The notes under the pieces are model-generated. The model did no database searches. It was given only the letters and a program-made list of their open reading frames with translations, and was not told the origin of the DNA. DNA of 64,000 nt from Oxalobacteraceae sp. CFBP 8761 (lineage in GTDB: Bacteria; Pseudomonadota; Gammaproteobacteria; Burkholderiales; Burkholderiaceae_D): positions 1,972,996-2,036,995 of the forward strand of contig JACYUE010000001.1 in the NCBI GenBank assembly GCA_014841595.1. Direction: 5' to 3'. Below are positions 35,268-44,591 of this stretch, one piece after another; position 1 is the first letter of the stretch, and each line of letters starts with the position of its first letter. The translations under genes were made by a program, and so were the position numbers.

Positions 35268-35933
35268 ATGCGAATACTACTTGTCGAAGATGACGAATCG
35301 CTGGCATCGGGCCTGAAGCTCGCCCTCGGGCGGGCCTGTTACACGGTCGAACACGTGGGCGACGGCGTGGCGGCGGTCGCCGCGCTGGAACACAATGCGT
35401 TCGACCTGGCCATCCTCGACCTCGGCCTGCCGCGCCTGGACGGCATCGACGTCCTGGCACGGGTGCGGCGCGCCGGCAACGCCGTGCCGGTACTGGTGCT
35501 GTCGGCGCGCGATGCGGTGCGCGACCGGATCGTCGCCCTCGACCTGGGCGCCGACGATTACCTGATCAAGCCGTTCGATGTCGATGAATTGCTGGCGCGG
35601 GTGCGGGTACTGGAGCGGCGCCGCGCCGGCCTGTCGGTCAACCAGCTGCGCTTCGGCGACCTGGCACTGGATCTCGCGGGCATGGCGGTCAGCTGGAAAA
35701 ACCAGCCGATCGATCTGCAGCACCGCGAATTCATGCTGCTCAGGCGGCTCGTCGAGCAGCCAAACAAGGTGTTTACCCGCAGCGAACTCGAAGCGTCGCT
35801 GTACGGCTGGGGCGAGGGCGTGGCCAGCAATGCCATCGACGTCTACGTGCATCACGTGCGGCGCAAGACCGATCCTGAGCTGATCAAGACGGTGCGCGGG
35901 CTTGGTTACCGTATCGGGAATTTGGCCACATGA
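35268..35933 (+). CDS. OmpR-family response regulator
   Basis: 221 residues. Receiver domain 1-115 with acidic pocket VEDDE, phospho-acceptor Asp51 (AILDLGLP), Ser/Thr switch (LVLSARD) and Lys in YLIKPFD. A winged-helix DNA-binding domain follows (LQHREFMLLRRLVEQPNKVFTRSEL, VDVYVHHVRRK-type recognition region, VRGLGYRI end). Its stop overlaps the sensor kinase start by ATGA. It belongs to the QseB/TctD-like subgroup and probably controls the operon it sits in or an associated transporter. Confidence 0.95.
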   Translation: MRILLVEDDESLASGLKLALGRACYTVEHVGDGVAAVAALEHNAFDLAILDLGLPRLDGIDVLARVRRAGNAVPVLVLSARDAVRDRIVALDLGADDYLIKPFDVDELLARVRVLERRRAGLSVNQLRFGDLALDLAGMAVSWKNQPIDLQHREFMLLRRLVEQPNKVFTRSELEASLYGWGEGVASNAIDVYVHHVRRKTDPELIKTVRGLGYRIGNLAT

Positions 35934-37333
35934 GCGGTCGCACGAGCAGTCACATAAGCGGCCGTCGCTATTCGATCCGCCGGCGCCTGATCGTGCGCAC
36001 GATGGCGTGCATGCTCCTGATCCTGGGGGGCATCTCGCTGGCCGCCCACTGGTTTGCCAGCTACGAGTCCGAGGAATTCTTCAGCGCGCGCCTGGCCAGT
36101 TCGGCGCGCGTGCTCGAAACACTGGTGGCCCACCAGCTCGAAACCGCCACCATCGGCGCGCCCATCGTGATCCCGATTCCGCGGCGGCTCGGCTACTCGG
36201 GCGGTGCAACGCCGTATGGTCATCCGTACGAACACAAGATCGCCTTCCAGGTCTGGAATGCCGAAGGGCGCCTGGTGGCCCGATCGGCGTCGGCGCCCGA
36301 AGCGCCGCTCGGACCCCTGGCGGCAGGCTATACCAGCAAGCTGCTGGGCGAGACCCTGTGGCAGGTGTTTGCCCTCAAATCGGGCCACATGTGGGTGGTC
36401 GTGGCCGAGAAGGACGAAGTGCGCGAAGAGATGGTCGAGCAGCTGGGCGCATCGGTGCTGGCGCCCGTCATCATTGGCGGCATCCTGTTGGTGCTGGCGG
36501 TCAACCTGGTGCTGGCGACGAACCTGGCGCCGCTGCGCACGCTGGCCGATGCCATTGCCCGGCGCGAGCCGGAGTCGCTTGCGCCCGTCGAACTGCCCGA
36601 CCTGCCACGCGAGCTGGCGCCGGTGGTCGATGAACTCAACAGCCTGTTGCAGCGGGTGGCTGCGGCGTTCGAGCGTGAGCAGCAATTCATCGATGCGGCG
36701 GCGCACGAGATCCGCACGCCGATCGCGGCGGTGCAGCTGCATGTGCAGAATGCGCTGCGCGCGGCCAATCAGGCCGAGTGCGATGTGTCGCTTGGCGAGG
36801 CAGTTGGGGCGCTCGAGCGCACGACGCAACTGGCCGAGCAGCTGCTGACCTTCAGCCGCCTTGCGTCCGGCACCGACATGCAGTTGCAGCGCGAGGTCTC
36901 GCTGGCCGAAGTCTGCCGCGACGTGATGGCGCTGCAGGAACCCTTGCTCGACCGGCGCGGCCAGTCACTCGGCTTGTCCGCCACCCACGATTGCAGCGTG
37001 CAGGGCGATCCGTACCGGCTGCAGCAACTGCTGCGCAACCTGATCGAGAACGCGTCCCGGCATGGCCTGGCGCGCGGCGACATCGACGTGGCCATCGACT
37101 GCAGCGAGGGCCAATGCCTGCTGCGCGTATCCAACGATGGCGATCCGGTGCCGGACGAGGAGACGGAAAATGTATTCCGTCCTTATTACCGGCTGCGGCC
37201 CGGTGGCAAGTCGGGGGCCGGCCTGGGCCTGAGCATCGTGCGCCAGATCGCCGACCAGCACGGGGCCACGGTCATGATTGCCCGGAAGGCAGATGGTCAA
37301 GGCTGTGTGGTGACGGTGGCGTTTCCTCGGTAA
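35930..37333 (+). CDS. Sensor histidine kinase (TctE/QseC-like)
   Basis: 467 residues. First membrane helix about 22-42, periplasmic sensor about 45-172, second helix about 176-197, short linker, HisKA domain with phospho-acceptor His259 (FIDAAAHEIRTPIAAV), and HATPase domain with N-box LIENASRHG and G-box GAGLGLSIVRQIADQHG. It pairs with the regulator immediately upstream. The final 62 bp overlap the 3' end of the convergent helicase gene. Confidence 0.94.
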   Translation: MSGRTSSHISGRRYSIRRRLIVRTMACMLLILGGISLAAHWFASYESEEFFSARLASSARVLETLVAHQLETATIGAPIVIPIPRRLGYSGGATPYGHPYEHKIAFQVWNAEGRLVARSASAPEAPLGPLAAGYTSKLLGETLWQVFALKSGHMWVVVAEKDEVREEMVEQLGASVLAPVIIGGILLVLAVNLVLATNLAPLRTLADAIARREPESLAPVELPDLPRELAPVVDELNSLLQRVAAAFEREQQFIDAAAHEIRTPIAAVQLHVQNALRAANQAECDVSLGEAVGALERTTQLAEQLLTFSRLASGTDMQLQREVSLAEVCRDVMALQEPLLDRRGQSLGLSATHDCSVQGDPYRLQQLLRNLIENASRHGLARGDIDVAIDCSEGQCLLRVSNDGDPVPDEETENVFRPYYRLRPGGKSGAGLGLSIVRQIADQHGATVMIARKADGQGCVVTVAFPR

Positions 37334-40300
37334 GCGCGTCACGTCCCCATTCGCGGTATTCGACGAGCAGCGGCGTGCGCGCCATGGCCCCGAGCGGCTC
37401 GATGCCCATCGCCGCCAGGCGCGCCAGCAGCTCGGCCAGGATCGTCGTGCGCTGCAGCGACCAGGTCGACGCAAAGCAGCGCCAGAAGGTCCAGCCGGCC
37501 CGTTCGAGCACGCGCTGGCGCCCCATGTCGGCCTGCCACCGGTCCGGCCCATGGAAGTCGTCGCCATCGAGCTCGATCGCCAGGCGCCGGTCGTGCGCAC
37601 CTTCCACCACCATGTCGATGCGGTAGCCGGCCGCCGGCACTTGCGGAATGACGCGGTAGCCGCGCTCGAACAACTCGGTGTACACGTCGCGCTCGAAACC
37701 GGATTCGCACAGTTCGATGAGGCTCGTGGCTTCTTCATTGGCTTCGAGGGGTTTGGCGAAGTGTTCCACCAGTGTGCGTCGCAAATCGAGCGTGGACAGT
37801 TCTTCGAGTTTCACCGAGCGTACGAGGTACATGCGGTCGCGCGCGCGCGAGGCAGCGACATTGAAGCGCTGGTCGAACTGCACGCCGGACAGCGCGTGGT
37901 GCTGCTTGCTGTCGGCGACTATCGACAGGAACATGATATCGCGCTCGCTGCCCTGGAACAGGCGCGCATCGCCGCAGGCGAAGTTGCGCTTGACCAGCTC
38001 GGCCATGTCGCAGCGCGAGCGCACCATCTTGTCGATGAGCTGCGCCTGTTCGGGCCCCAGCAGCGACACCACGCCCAGCGTGCGTCCGGCATAGGCCGGA
38101 TCGCGCAGGATGGCGTCGATTTCGGCCACGATGAATTCGGCCTCGGGGCGGTTCAGACCTTTGTTTTCGCGGTAGCCGTTGGCCACGAACACGTCAATCA
38201 GCGGCGGATCGAGCCGCTCGGACGCCTTGGGAATGCGCAGCGGCTGGATGAAGCCCTTGTAGAACACGCGGTTGCTGTAGGCGATGATCGGCGCGACGCT
38301 GCGGAAATGCTCGCGCAGCATGACCTTCGACGCGGCAAACACGGTCGAGGCGATGTCGTACAGCGACATGTCGGCCGTGAGCACTGCTTCGAATGGCTGG
38401 CCCGCCAGAAAGCGCCGGCGCAGGTCGGTGATCTTGGCGGCCGAGACAAAGCCCGCTTCGGGCGAGACCTGGCGGTCGTCGCCAACCACCAGGAGCTGCT
38501 TGCCGCGCAGGACGGCCGGCAGCGCCCACAGGTCGGACTGGCTGGCTTCGTCGACGATGACGAGATCGAACGCACCGAGCGTGGCCGGCAGCGTTTCGGA
38601 CACGCGGGCATGGCTCATGATCCAGCACGGCACGGCGGCCTGCGCATTGACCATCGCTTCCTGCGCGTCGCGCCGGTAGCGGCCAGCATTCACGCCCGTG
38701 CCCTTGCCCAGTTTGCGCATCGATGTGCGGTAGGTTTCCAGCGCGCTCAGGACGTTCTGGCCGGCCAGGCGGCGCGTGGCCAGCCAGGACGATTTCGACA
38801 CCAGCTGCTCGTACAGGCGCGCCAGGCCCCGTTCGAGTTCGTGGCGACGCTCGGCCAGGCCCAGCATCTCGTCGCGGGCATCGATGCCGTCCAGGTACGT
38901 CTTCAAGCGCGCCCAGGTCCAGGCATCGCGCCAGCGCACCGGGAATACGGCGTCGTCGCCGTGGGCGTCGACCGGGATCGTCATCAAGCGTGTCGCCAGC
39001 AGCGCCGCGCCATGCTGCGCGACCTGTTCGGCGAGGTCGCGCACGGCGGCCAGGTCGGGCGCCAGCGCAGCGATGCGGCGCAGCTCGGCGAGCAACGCTG
39101 CGTATTCGGCGCTGACCGTGTCGGCTGCCAGGCCAGGTGTGCCGAGCGTCTGCCCGGCGAAGTCACGCAGACGCACGCCGACCGGGCCATCGGCGCCGGC
39201 CAGCACGCCATGCAGCGCGGCCATGGCGGTGCGGGCCTGTTCGAGATTGGCGCGCGCCAGGTGGCGCGCCAGGTAGTCGCGCACGCGCAGCAGGTCGGCC
39301 TCGCGGCCCAGCAGGTCGTTCGTCGGCGGCTGGCTGAACACCGCCTGGGCCAGGCGAGGCAACTGCACGTCATGCGTGGTTGCCTGGGCATGCGCGGCGC
39401 GGGCCGTGGTCAGGATCTGCTCGATGGCGCGCAGTTGCGCCACGTCCGCCTCCAGGACCGGCAGCGACAGGTCGGGTGCGAACGCATTCCAGCGCACGGC
39501 GAACGAGTGCAGGCGGTTCTGCAGCGCGGCGTAACGCTGCACGTGGGCCCAGTCGTCGCTGGAGGCTGGCGCCAGGCCGGCCACGCGGATCGCCGCGATC
39601 TGCACCTTGACGTCGCCGCCGCCGAATGACAGCAGGCCGAATGGCTTGCCCGTCTCGACTGCGCGGTTGATGGCGTCGACGGCTTTTGGATTGGCGAGTG
39701 CTTCGGTCGGCGCCGTGACGGGGCGCTGCATGAATTCGGCGCGTGCGCGCAGCAGCGCATCCATCTCGGGCAGCAGCGCCTCGAACGCGCCGCGCTCGGT
39801 GACGAATTGCGACTGGCGGGATTTCAGGCGCACGGCGTGCGCCCAGTCAAAACCCGAGGCCTCGACCTCGGCGGCGGTGGCAATGGCGCCGGCCAGCGCG
39901 GTCTGCAACGCCTGTGCCGCAGCAAACACGTCGGGCGTGGTCGCGCGCAGTGGCGGCAGCGCGCCACTGGCTTCGTCGCGCTCGATGTCGTGCATCGCCA
40001 GCAGCGTGTCGTGCAGACGGCCGATCGCCTGCGCTGATGGCAGGGCGTCGGCCGCTGGCAGCCGCGCATTGCAGTACACCAAATCCGCGCCGAGCCGGCG
40101 CCGCGCCTCGCGCAGCGCCATTGCCTGTTCGTCGCCAAACGGCGGCGCGTGGTGCGGGGCGAGCGACAACTCGTCGTCGAACCAGCCGAAACGGTCCCTG
40201 CCTTCGATGACCAGTTCGGCCATCTTCTGCGCACGCATCTCGACGCCGTCGACACTGACGGCGGCCAGCTGGGCATGCGCGATCTCGTCGATGCGGGTGT

Positions 40301-41819
40301 CGATGGCGGCGGTTTCGGCGTGCGCGCGGTCGAGCGCGACGCGGCACGCGGCAATCGCCTCGGTCTCTAGCTGCGGGTTCAGATGCGACAGCGTGTGGAT
40401 GATCGCTTCGATCGATGCCTGGAACTGGCGCATGCCTTCCTTGTCGCCCGACAGCAGGGCGACGGTCAGCGGCCGGATCGATTCCGGGATCTTCTCCTGC
40501 AGGACCTTCAGCGCCGGCTCTCCCTTGGACGTGACCAGGATGCGTTTGCCCGAGGCCAGGTAGTGGCTGATGATATTGGCGATCGTGTGCGTCTTGCCGG
40601 TGCCAGGCGGGCCCTGGACCGTGACGCCGGGCGAGCGCGCCAGTTGCTGCACGATGGTTTCCTGCTCGCGGTTGTACGGCAGCGGGAAGTACAGTTCGCG
40701 CGGTTCGCCAGCGTTGACGGCGCCGCCGGACAGGCCGCGAAACGCAATCGGTTCGTGTTCGAGCACCGCGCTGCCGGGTGGCGTGACAAGGCTCAGCGGG
40801 CCGTCTGGCAGCGCTTCGGCGTCGTCCACGCGGTCTTTCAGGCGCGCGATGTCATCGATCAGGAAGTGGGTTGCGCGCGGCCGGGCGAAGATCACCCAGC
40901 CGTGCGTGACGACGAGGCGCTCGCCCGGAGGCGGCGCCTGCGTGGCGGCCATGTCGTAGCGGGCGTCGGCGCTGACCTGGCCGGCGATCAGCTTGAGAAT
41001 CGGCTCGATCATCTCGGGTGCGAACGGCGAGATCGTGCTGTCGCCGCGCGCGGCCAGCAGGCTGCGCGCCGCGCGTTCGACGTCGCCGATACCGGGCACG
41101 CCGCAGGCCGCGAACGCATCGAGTTCCAGGTGCGCGTCGAGCTGGCGGGGGCGCAGGCCGATGGCGTGCGAGGTCGGGTCGATGTCGATTTCCAGCGCCT
41201 GCGTGATGAGCGGGTAATGGAAGTCGACAGGCGCCGGGGTGCGCAGCTGCCACGACGACAGGCCCATGCCCCAGACCAGTTCCAGCGGGCGCGCCGCTTC
41301 TTCGGATTCCAGCCGGGCCTTCAGCGCGAACAGGTCCGCATACAGCGTGATCACCTGTCGACGCGGCCGCTCGCGCGCCGCCCACTCCTGCCACGGTGGC
41401 AGGTAGGCAGCCAACCCCTGCGCGACGCGGGCGCGGCGCTCTGCATCGCGTTCTTCAACGCGCTGCTTCGCCTGGTCATCAGTGGCACTGGCAGCATCGT
41501 CATGGCGCGCATCGGCCAATGTGGCTTCATTGAGCGCCGGCGGATTGCCGGACGGGTCGGCGCCGATCAGCAGGTATGGCGCCAGCGCCGGATCGGCCAG
41601 CAGCGGCGGCGATGTGGACTCGAGCCGGTGCACGCGCAGCCACAGGTCGTCCTGCTCGGTCTCGACGTTGAACTCGATCCACGGCAGCGTCGACAGGTCG
41701 GTAAAGGTTTTCTTGAATTCGGTGACTTTCGCGAGCGTGAACGCGGAAGGGTCTATGTCTTTGGCCTGCTCGACGAGATAGTCGAGCAGCGCGCTCATGC
41801 GCTGGGCAGATGTGTGCAT
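37272..41819 (-). CDS. Large SF1 helicase with C-terminal Vsr/MTES_1575-like nuclease domain
   Basis: 1515 residues. N-terminal region of about 380 residues (DUF4011-like), Walker A GPPGTGKT at 403-410, a long helical insertion, Walker B/DEAS motif in FDLVIVDEASQSDLW followed by LLVVGDDRQVSP, and SF1 motifs V/VI near RFNVAASRARDRMYLV. The last 100 residues carry a PD-(D/E)xK fold with YRIDMVVEG and LAIELDGDDFHG, as in MTES_1575-type endonucleases. ATG at 41819 is chosen before MSALLDYLVEQAKDID. Such helicase-nuclease fusions occur both as repair enzymes and in defence islands; no other defence gene is adjacent, so the role is open. Confidence 0.88.
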   Translation of the reverse strand: MHTSAQRMSALLDYLVEQAKDIDPSAFTLAKVTEFKKTFTDLSTLPWIEFNVETEQDDLWLRVHRLESTSPPLLADPALAPYLLIGADPSGNPPALNEATLADARHDDAASATDDQAKQRVEERDAERRARVAQGLAAYLPPWQEWAARERPRRQVITLYADLFALKARLESEEAARPLELVWGMGLSSWQLRTPAPVDFHYPLITQALEIDIDPTSHAIGLRPRQLDAHLELDAFAACGVPGIGDVERAARSLLAARGDSTISPFAPEMIEPILKLIAGQVSADARYDMAATQAPPPGERLVVTHGWVIFARPRATHFLIDDIARLKDRVDDAEALPDGPLSLVTPPGSAVLEHEPIAFRGLSGGAVNAGEPRELYFPLPYNREQETIVQQLARSPGVTVQGPPGTGKTHTIANIISHYLASGKRILVTSKGEPALKVLQEKIPESIRPLTVALLSGDKEGMRQFQASIEAIIHTLSHLNPQLETEAIAACRVALDRAHAETAAIDTRIDEIAHAQLAAVSVDGVEMRAQKMAELVIEGRDRFGWFDDELSLAPHHAPPFGDEQAMALREARRRLGADLVYCNARLPAADALPSAQAIGRLHDTLLAMHDIERDEASGALPPLRATTPDVFAAAQALQTALAGAIATAAEVEASGFDWAHAVRLKSRQSQFVTERGAFEALLPEMDALLRARAEFMQRPVTAPTEALANPKAVDAINRAVETGKPFGLLSFGGGDVKVQIAAIRVAGLAPASSDDWAHVQRYAALQNRLHSFAVRWNAFAPDLSLPVLEADVAQLRAIEQILTTARAAHAQATTHDVQLPRLAQAVFSQPPTNDLLGREADLLRVRDYLARHLARANLEQARTAMAALHGVLAGADGPVGVRLRDFAGQTLGTPGLAADTVSAEYAALLAELRRIAALAPDLAAVRDLAEQVAQHGAALLATRLMTIPVDAHGDDAVFPVRWRDAWTWARLKTYLDGIDARDEMLGLAERRHELERGLARLYEQLVSKSSWLATRRLAGQNVLSALETYRTSMRKLGKGTGVNAGRYRRDAQEAMVNAQAAVPCWIMSHARVSETLPATLGAFDLVIVDEASQSDLWALPAVLRGKQLLVVGDDRQVSPEAGFVSAAKITDLRRRFLAGQPFEAVLTADMSLYDIASTVFAASKVMLREHFRSVAPIIAYSNRVFYKGFIQPLRIPKASERLDPPLIDVFVANGYRENKGLNRPEAEFIVAEIDAILRDPAYAGRTLGVVSLLGPEQAQLIDKMVRSRCDMAELVKRNFACGDARLFQGSERDIMFLSIVADSKQHHALSGVQFDQRFNVAASRARDRMYLVRSVKLEELSTLDLRRTLVEHFAKPLEANEEATSLIELCESGFERDVYTELFERGYRVIPQVPAAGYRIDMVVEGAHDRRLAIELDGDDFHGPDRWQADMGRQRVLERAGWTFWRCFASTWSLQRTTILAELLARLAAMGIEPLGAMARTPLLVEYREWGRDALTEETPPSPHSLDHLPSGQS

Positions 41820-41965
41820 CGGGTGCTTCCCGGCAGGGCCGGTGGGTAAGGTGGCGGCCATTGTACAAGAGGGCTGCCATGCGTGCGGCACGCACGAATG
41901 GCGTGCGCGGGGCCATGCTAGAATGAGCGGGTCATCGACTTACCCGCTGCAGTTCCCTCCTATCT

Positions 41966-42331
41966 ATGAGACGAGTATTCGTCATCTGCCTGATCCTGCT
42001 GCTCCCCCTGAACATGTTTGCCCTGGCCATGGCCGCATCCGCGATGCTGCCGCCCGAGCAAGTCCAGCGCAGCATCGCGTCCGAACCGCTTGTTGAGCTG
42101 GCATCCGCACCGGTGTTTGCCGACGCCTACCTGCCCGACAACTACGACTGCCAGACCAGCTGCGACATCGATCCCGATGAACCGCCGGCCGGCGCCGACG
42201 TGCACGACACCATCAACGAAGAGCTCTCGCTGCGCCTGGCCGATGTGCGCGGCGGCGCGCTCGCACCCCCATTCCTGTCCCATGCCAGCAGGTCCTGGCA
42301 CCCCTTGTTCAAGCCACCGCGCGCGGTGTGA
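41966..42331 (+). CDS. Small exported protein of unknown function
   Basis: 121 residues, not recognised. A hydrophobic N-terminus (VFVICLILLLPLNMFALAMA) is a signal peptide or single membrane anchor. The remainder is acidic and Pro-rich, with a CQTSCDIDPDEPP patch whose two cysteines could bind metal or form a disulfide. It sits 85 bp before the TerC-family gene on the same strand and could be co-transcribed. A TAGAAT element lies about 45 bp upstream. Coding status rests on the signal peptide, codon bias and position. Confidence 0.6.
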   Translation: MRRVFVICLILLLPLNMFALAMAASAMLPPEQVQRSIASEPLVELASAPVFADAYLPDNYDCQTSCDIDPDEPPAGADVHDTINEELSLRLADVRGGALAPPFLSHASRSWHPLFKPPRAV

Positions 42332-42416
42332 CGCCTGCCTGTGCCCATTTTTTGGCACGCCCTCGCTGCGCCCTGCGCGGCGGCACGTTCACACTGATTC
42401 AAACAAGAGGTAACAC

Positions 42417-43988
42417 ATGGAATGGCTATTCGACCCCACCATCTGGGCGGGTCTGCTCACGCTCGTTGTCCTGGAAATCGTCCTGGGCATCGACAACCTG
42501 ATTTTCATCGCCATCCTGGCGGACAAACTGCCGCCGCACCAGCGCGACAAGGCGCGCCTGATCGGCCTGTCTCTCGCCATGCTGATGCGCCTTGGTCTGC
42601 TGACCATCGTCTCGTGGCTCGTCACGCTGACGACGCCGCTGTTTGCGCTTGGCTCGATGGCGTTTTCCGGCCGCGACCTGATCCTGCTGCTGGGCGGCGT
42701 CTTCCTGCTGTTCAAGGCTACTGTCGAACTGCATGAACGCATGGAAGGCGTCACGCACGTGCAGACCAAGTCGCGGGTGTACGCGGGCTTTGGCGCCGTG
42801 GTCGCGCAGATCGTCGTGCTCGACGCCGTGTTCTCGCTCGATGCGGTCATCACCGCCGTCGGCATGGTCGACAACCTGTACGTGATGATGGCCGCGGTGA
42901 TCATTTCGATCGGCGTCATGATCCTGGCCTCCAAGCCACTGACGCGTTTCGTGAATGCGCATCCAACGGTCGTCGTGCTGTGCCTGAGCTTCCTGCTGAT
43001 GATCGGCCTGTCGCTGGTTGCCGAAGGCCTGGGCTTTCATATCCCGAAAGGCTATCTGTATGCCGCCATCGGTTTCTCGATCCTGATCGAGGCGCTGAAC
43101 CAGTTCGCACGCCGCAATTTTCTGAAACAGGAAGCGCGCGTGCCGCTGCGCGACCGCACCGCCGATTCGGTGCTGCGCCTCATGGGCGGCAAGAAGCGGA
43201 TGCACGTGGATGCCGATGCCGAACCGCAGGATGAACCGGCGACCGAGCCGGAAGCGTTCGGCGCCGAAGAGCGCAATATGGTCAGCGGCGTATTGGCGCT
43301 GGCCGACCGGTCGATCCGCTCGATCATGACGCCACGCTCGGAACTCACGTGGGTCAATCTGGACGACGACGCCGACACCATCCTGCGCCAGTTGCAGGCG
43401 TCGCCGCACAGTGGCATGCCGGTCGGTCGCGGCCAGCTGGACCAGCTGGTGGGCATTGCGCGCACCAAGGACCTGGTCAGCGCGCTGATGCTGCACGGGC
43501 GCATCGATGCATCGGCCGACGGCGGCATCGTGCGCGCGCCGATCCTGCTGCCCGATACGGCCGGTGTGCTGGGCGCGATGGAGACGCTCAAGCGCGCACA
43601 TGGCCAGCCCGTGCTGGTGACCGACGAATTCGGGATTGTCCAGGGCCTGCTTACGCCGGTGGACATCCTGGAGGCGATCGCCGGTGAATTCCCGGACGAG
43701 GACGAGCAACTGGCCATCCGGCCGCTGGGCCCGGACCTGTGGGAAGCCGATGGCGCGGCCGATCTGCACCAGCTGGAGCAACTGCTGGAGACGGATGCGC
43801 TGGTGGGCGATGACGATTACACGTCGCTGGCGGGGTTCCTGCTCGCGCGCTTCGCGTCGATGCCCGAACCGGGGCAGGCCATCGAGCTCGATGGCTGGCG
43901 CTATGAAGTCGTCGCCGTCGAGGATCGCCGCATCGCGAAGGTTGCGATATCCCGTGTGGCAGGCGACACGGCGCCCGACGTCGTGTAA
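42417..43988 (+). CDS. TerC-family membrane protein with CBS and CorC/HlyC domains
   Basis: 523 residues. Residues 1-235 form a TerC-like membrane domain of about seven helices with [15 protein letters not shown] and [19 protein letters not shown]; the acidic residues in helices 1 and 4 are characteristic. Residues about 290-415 hold a CBS pair ([15 protein letters not shown]..., [26 protein letters not shown]), and about 430-515 a CorC/HlyC-type domain. This YegH/YoaE architecture is linked to metal ion export, probably manganese or magnesium. AGAGGTA precedes the ATG. Confidence 0.9.
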   Translation: MEWLFDPTIWAGLLTLVVLEIVLGIDNLIFIAILADKLPPHQRDKARLIGLSLAMLMRLGLLTIVSWLVTLTTPLFALGSMAFSGRDLILLLGGVFLLFKATVELHERMEGVTHVQTKSRVYAGFGAVVAQIVVLDAVFSLDAVITAVGMVDNLYVMMAAVIISIGVMILASKPLTRFVNAHPTVVVLCLSFLLMIGLSLVAEGLGFHIPKGYLYAAIGFSILIEALNQFARRNFLKQEARVPLRDRTADSVLRLMGGKKRMHVDADAEPQDEPATEPEAFGAEERNMVSGVLALADRSIRSIMTPRSELTWVNLDDDADTILRQLQASPHSGMPVGRGQLDQLVGIARTKDLVSALMLHGRIDASADGGIVRAPILLPDTAGVLGAMETLKRAHGQPVLVTDEFGIVQGLLTPVDILEAIAGEFPDEDEQLAIRPLGPDLWEADGAADLHQLEQLLETDALVGDDDYTSLAGFLLARFASMPEPGQAIELDGWRYEVVAVEDRRIAKVAISRVAGDTAPDVV

Positions 43989-43992
43989 ACGC

Positions 43993-44577
43993 TTAGCTGC
44001 CGCCCGTCGGAACTGGCACGCCGGGCGGCATGCCCAGGGTCTCGGCCCGGGCGATGGTGGTCGCAGTGGGAAGGCCGAAAGAAAACGGGACGAATGACGT
44101 CAGGGTCTGGTACGGCACCGGATCGCAGACACCGCTGGCGCTCCCGGGCAAGCAGATCCGCACCCGGACCAGCTGAATGCAGTTGGCCGCGTTGGGATTG
44201 GACGTGCAGTTGATCCGGTTTTGCCGGGGACTTGCCGGCATGCCTGTCCCGATCGGGACGGGGTCCGATGTCGCCGGGATGTGCAGATAATCGATCTTGA
44301 CGTAATCGTCGGTGATGGGATCGGCAAACAGCAGGGCGCCGCGCGTGGTGCGAAACACCGCGTGGGTGCGCACATTCAGCATCGCGGTCGCATCGGAGAA
44401 GTCACTGTTGACGGCCAGCGCCGTCGCGCGCCGCGTGACCTCCTGCAGGATATTGCAGATATATAGTGCCCGGATGATGTCGACAATGCCGAAGAAGAGC
44501 ATGAAAAAGACCACGGCAACCACGGCGAATTCGACTGCGGCGACACCACGTTGCCGCGTTGGCGTTTGGCGGGTCAT
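43993..44577 (-). CDS. TadE-like pseudopilin
   Basis: 194 residues. The N-terminal RQRGVAAVEFAVVAVVFFML shows the TadE Gly/Glu processing pattern followed by one membrane helix. The extracellular part has four cysteines (NRINCTSN, ANCIQLVRVRICLP, GVCDPV). ATG at 44577 lies 14 bp after the Tad gene stop. It is the last gene of a three-gene TadE-TadG-TadE block and is convergent to the TerC gene with a 4-bp gap. It probably assists Flp pilus assembly encoded at 56173-64000. Confidence 0.85.
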   Translation of the reverse strand: MTRQTPTRQRGVAAVEFAVVAVVFFMLFFGIVDIIRALYICNILQEVTRRATALAVNSDFSDATAMLNVRTHAVFRTTRGALLFADPITDDYVKIDYLHIPATSDPVPIGTGMPASPRQNRINCTSNPNAANCIQLVRVRICLPGSASGVCDPVPYQTLTSFVPFSFGLPTATTIARAETLGMPPGVPVPTGGS

Positions 44578-44591
44578 GTCAGGTCCATCCG

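Noticed and set aside
37551..39629. 692-codon plus-strand frame opposite the helicase
   Set aside because: Antisense shadow of the helicase gene; no start signal or domain.
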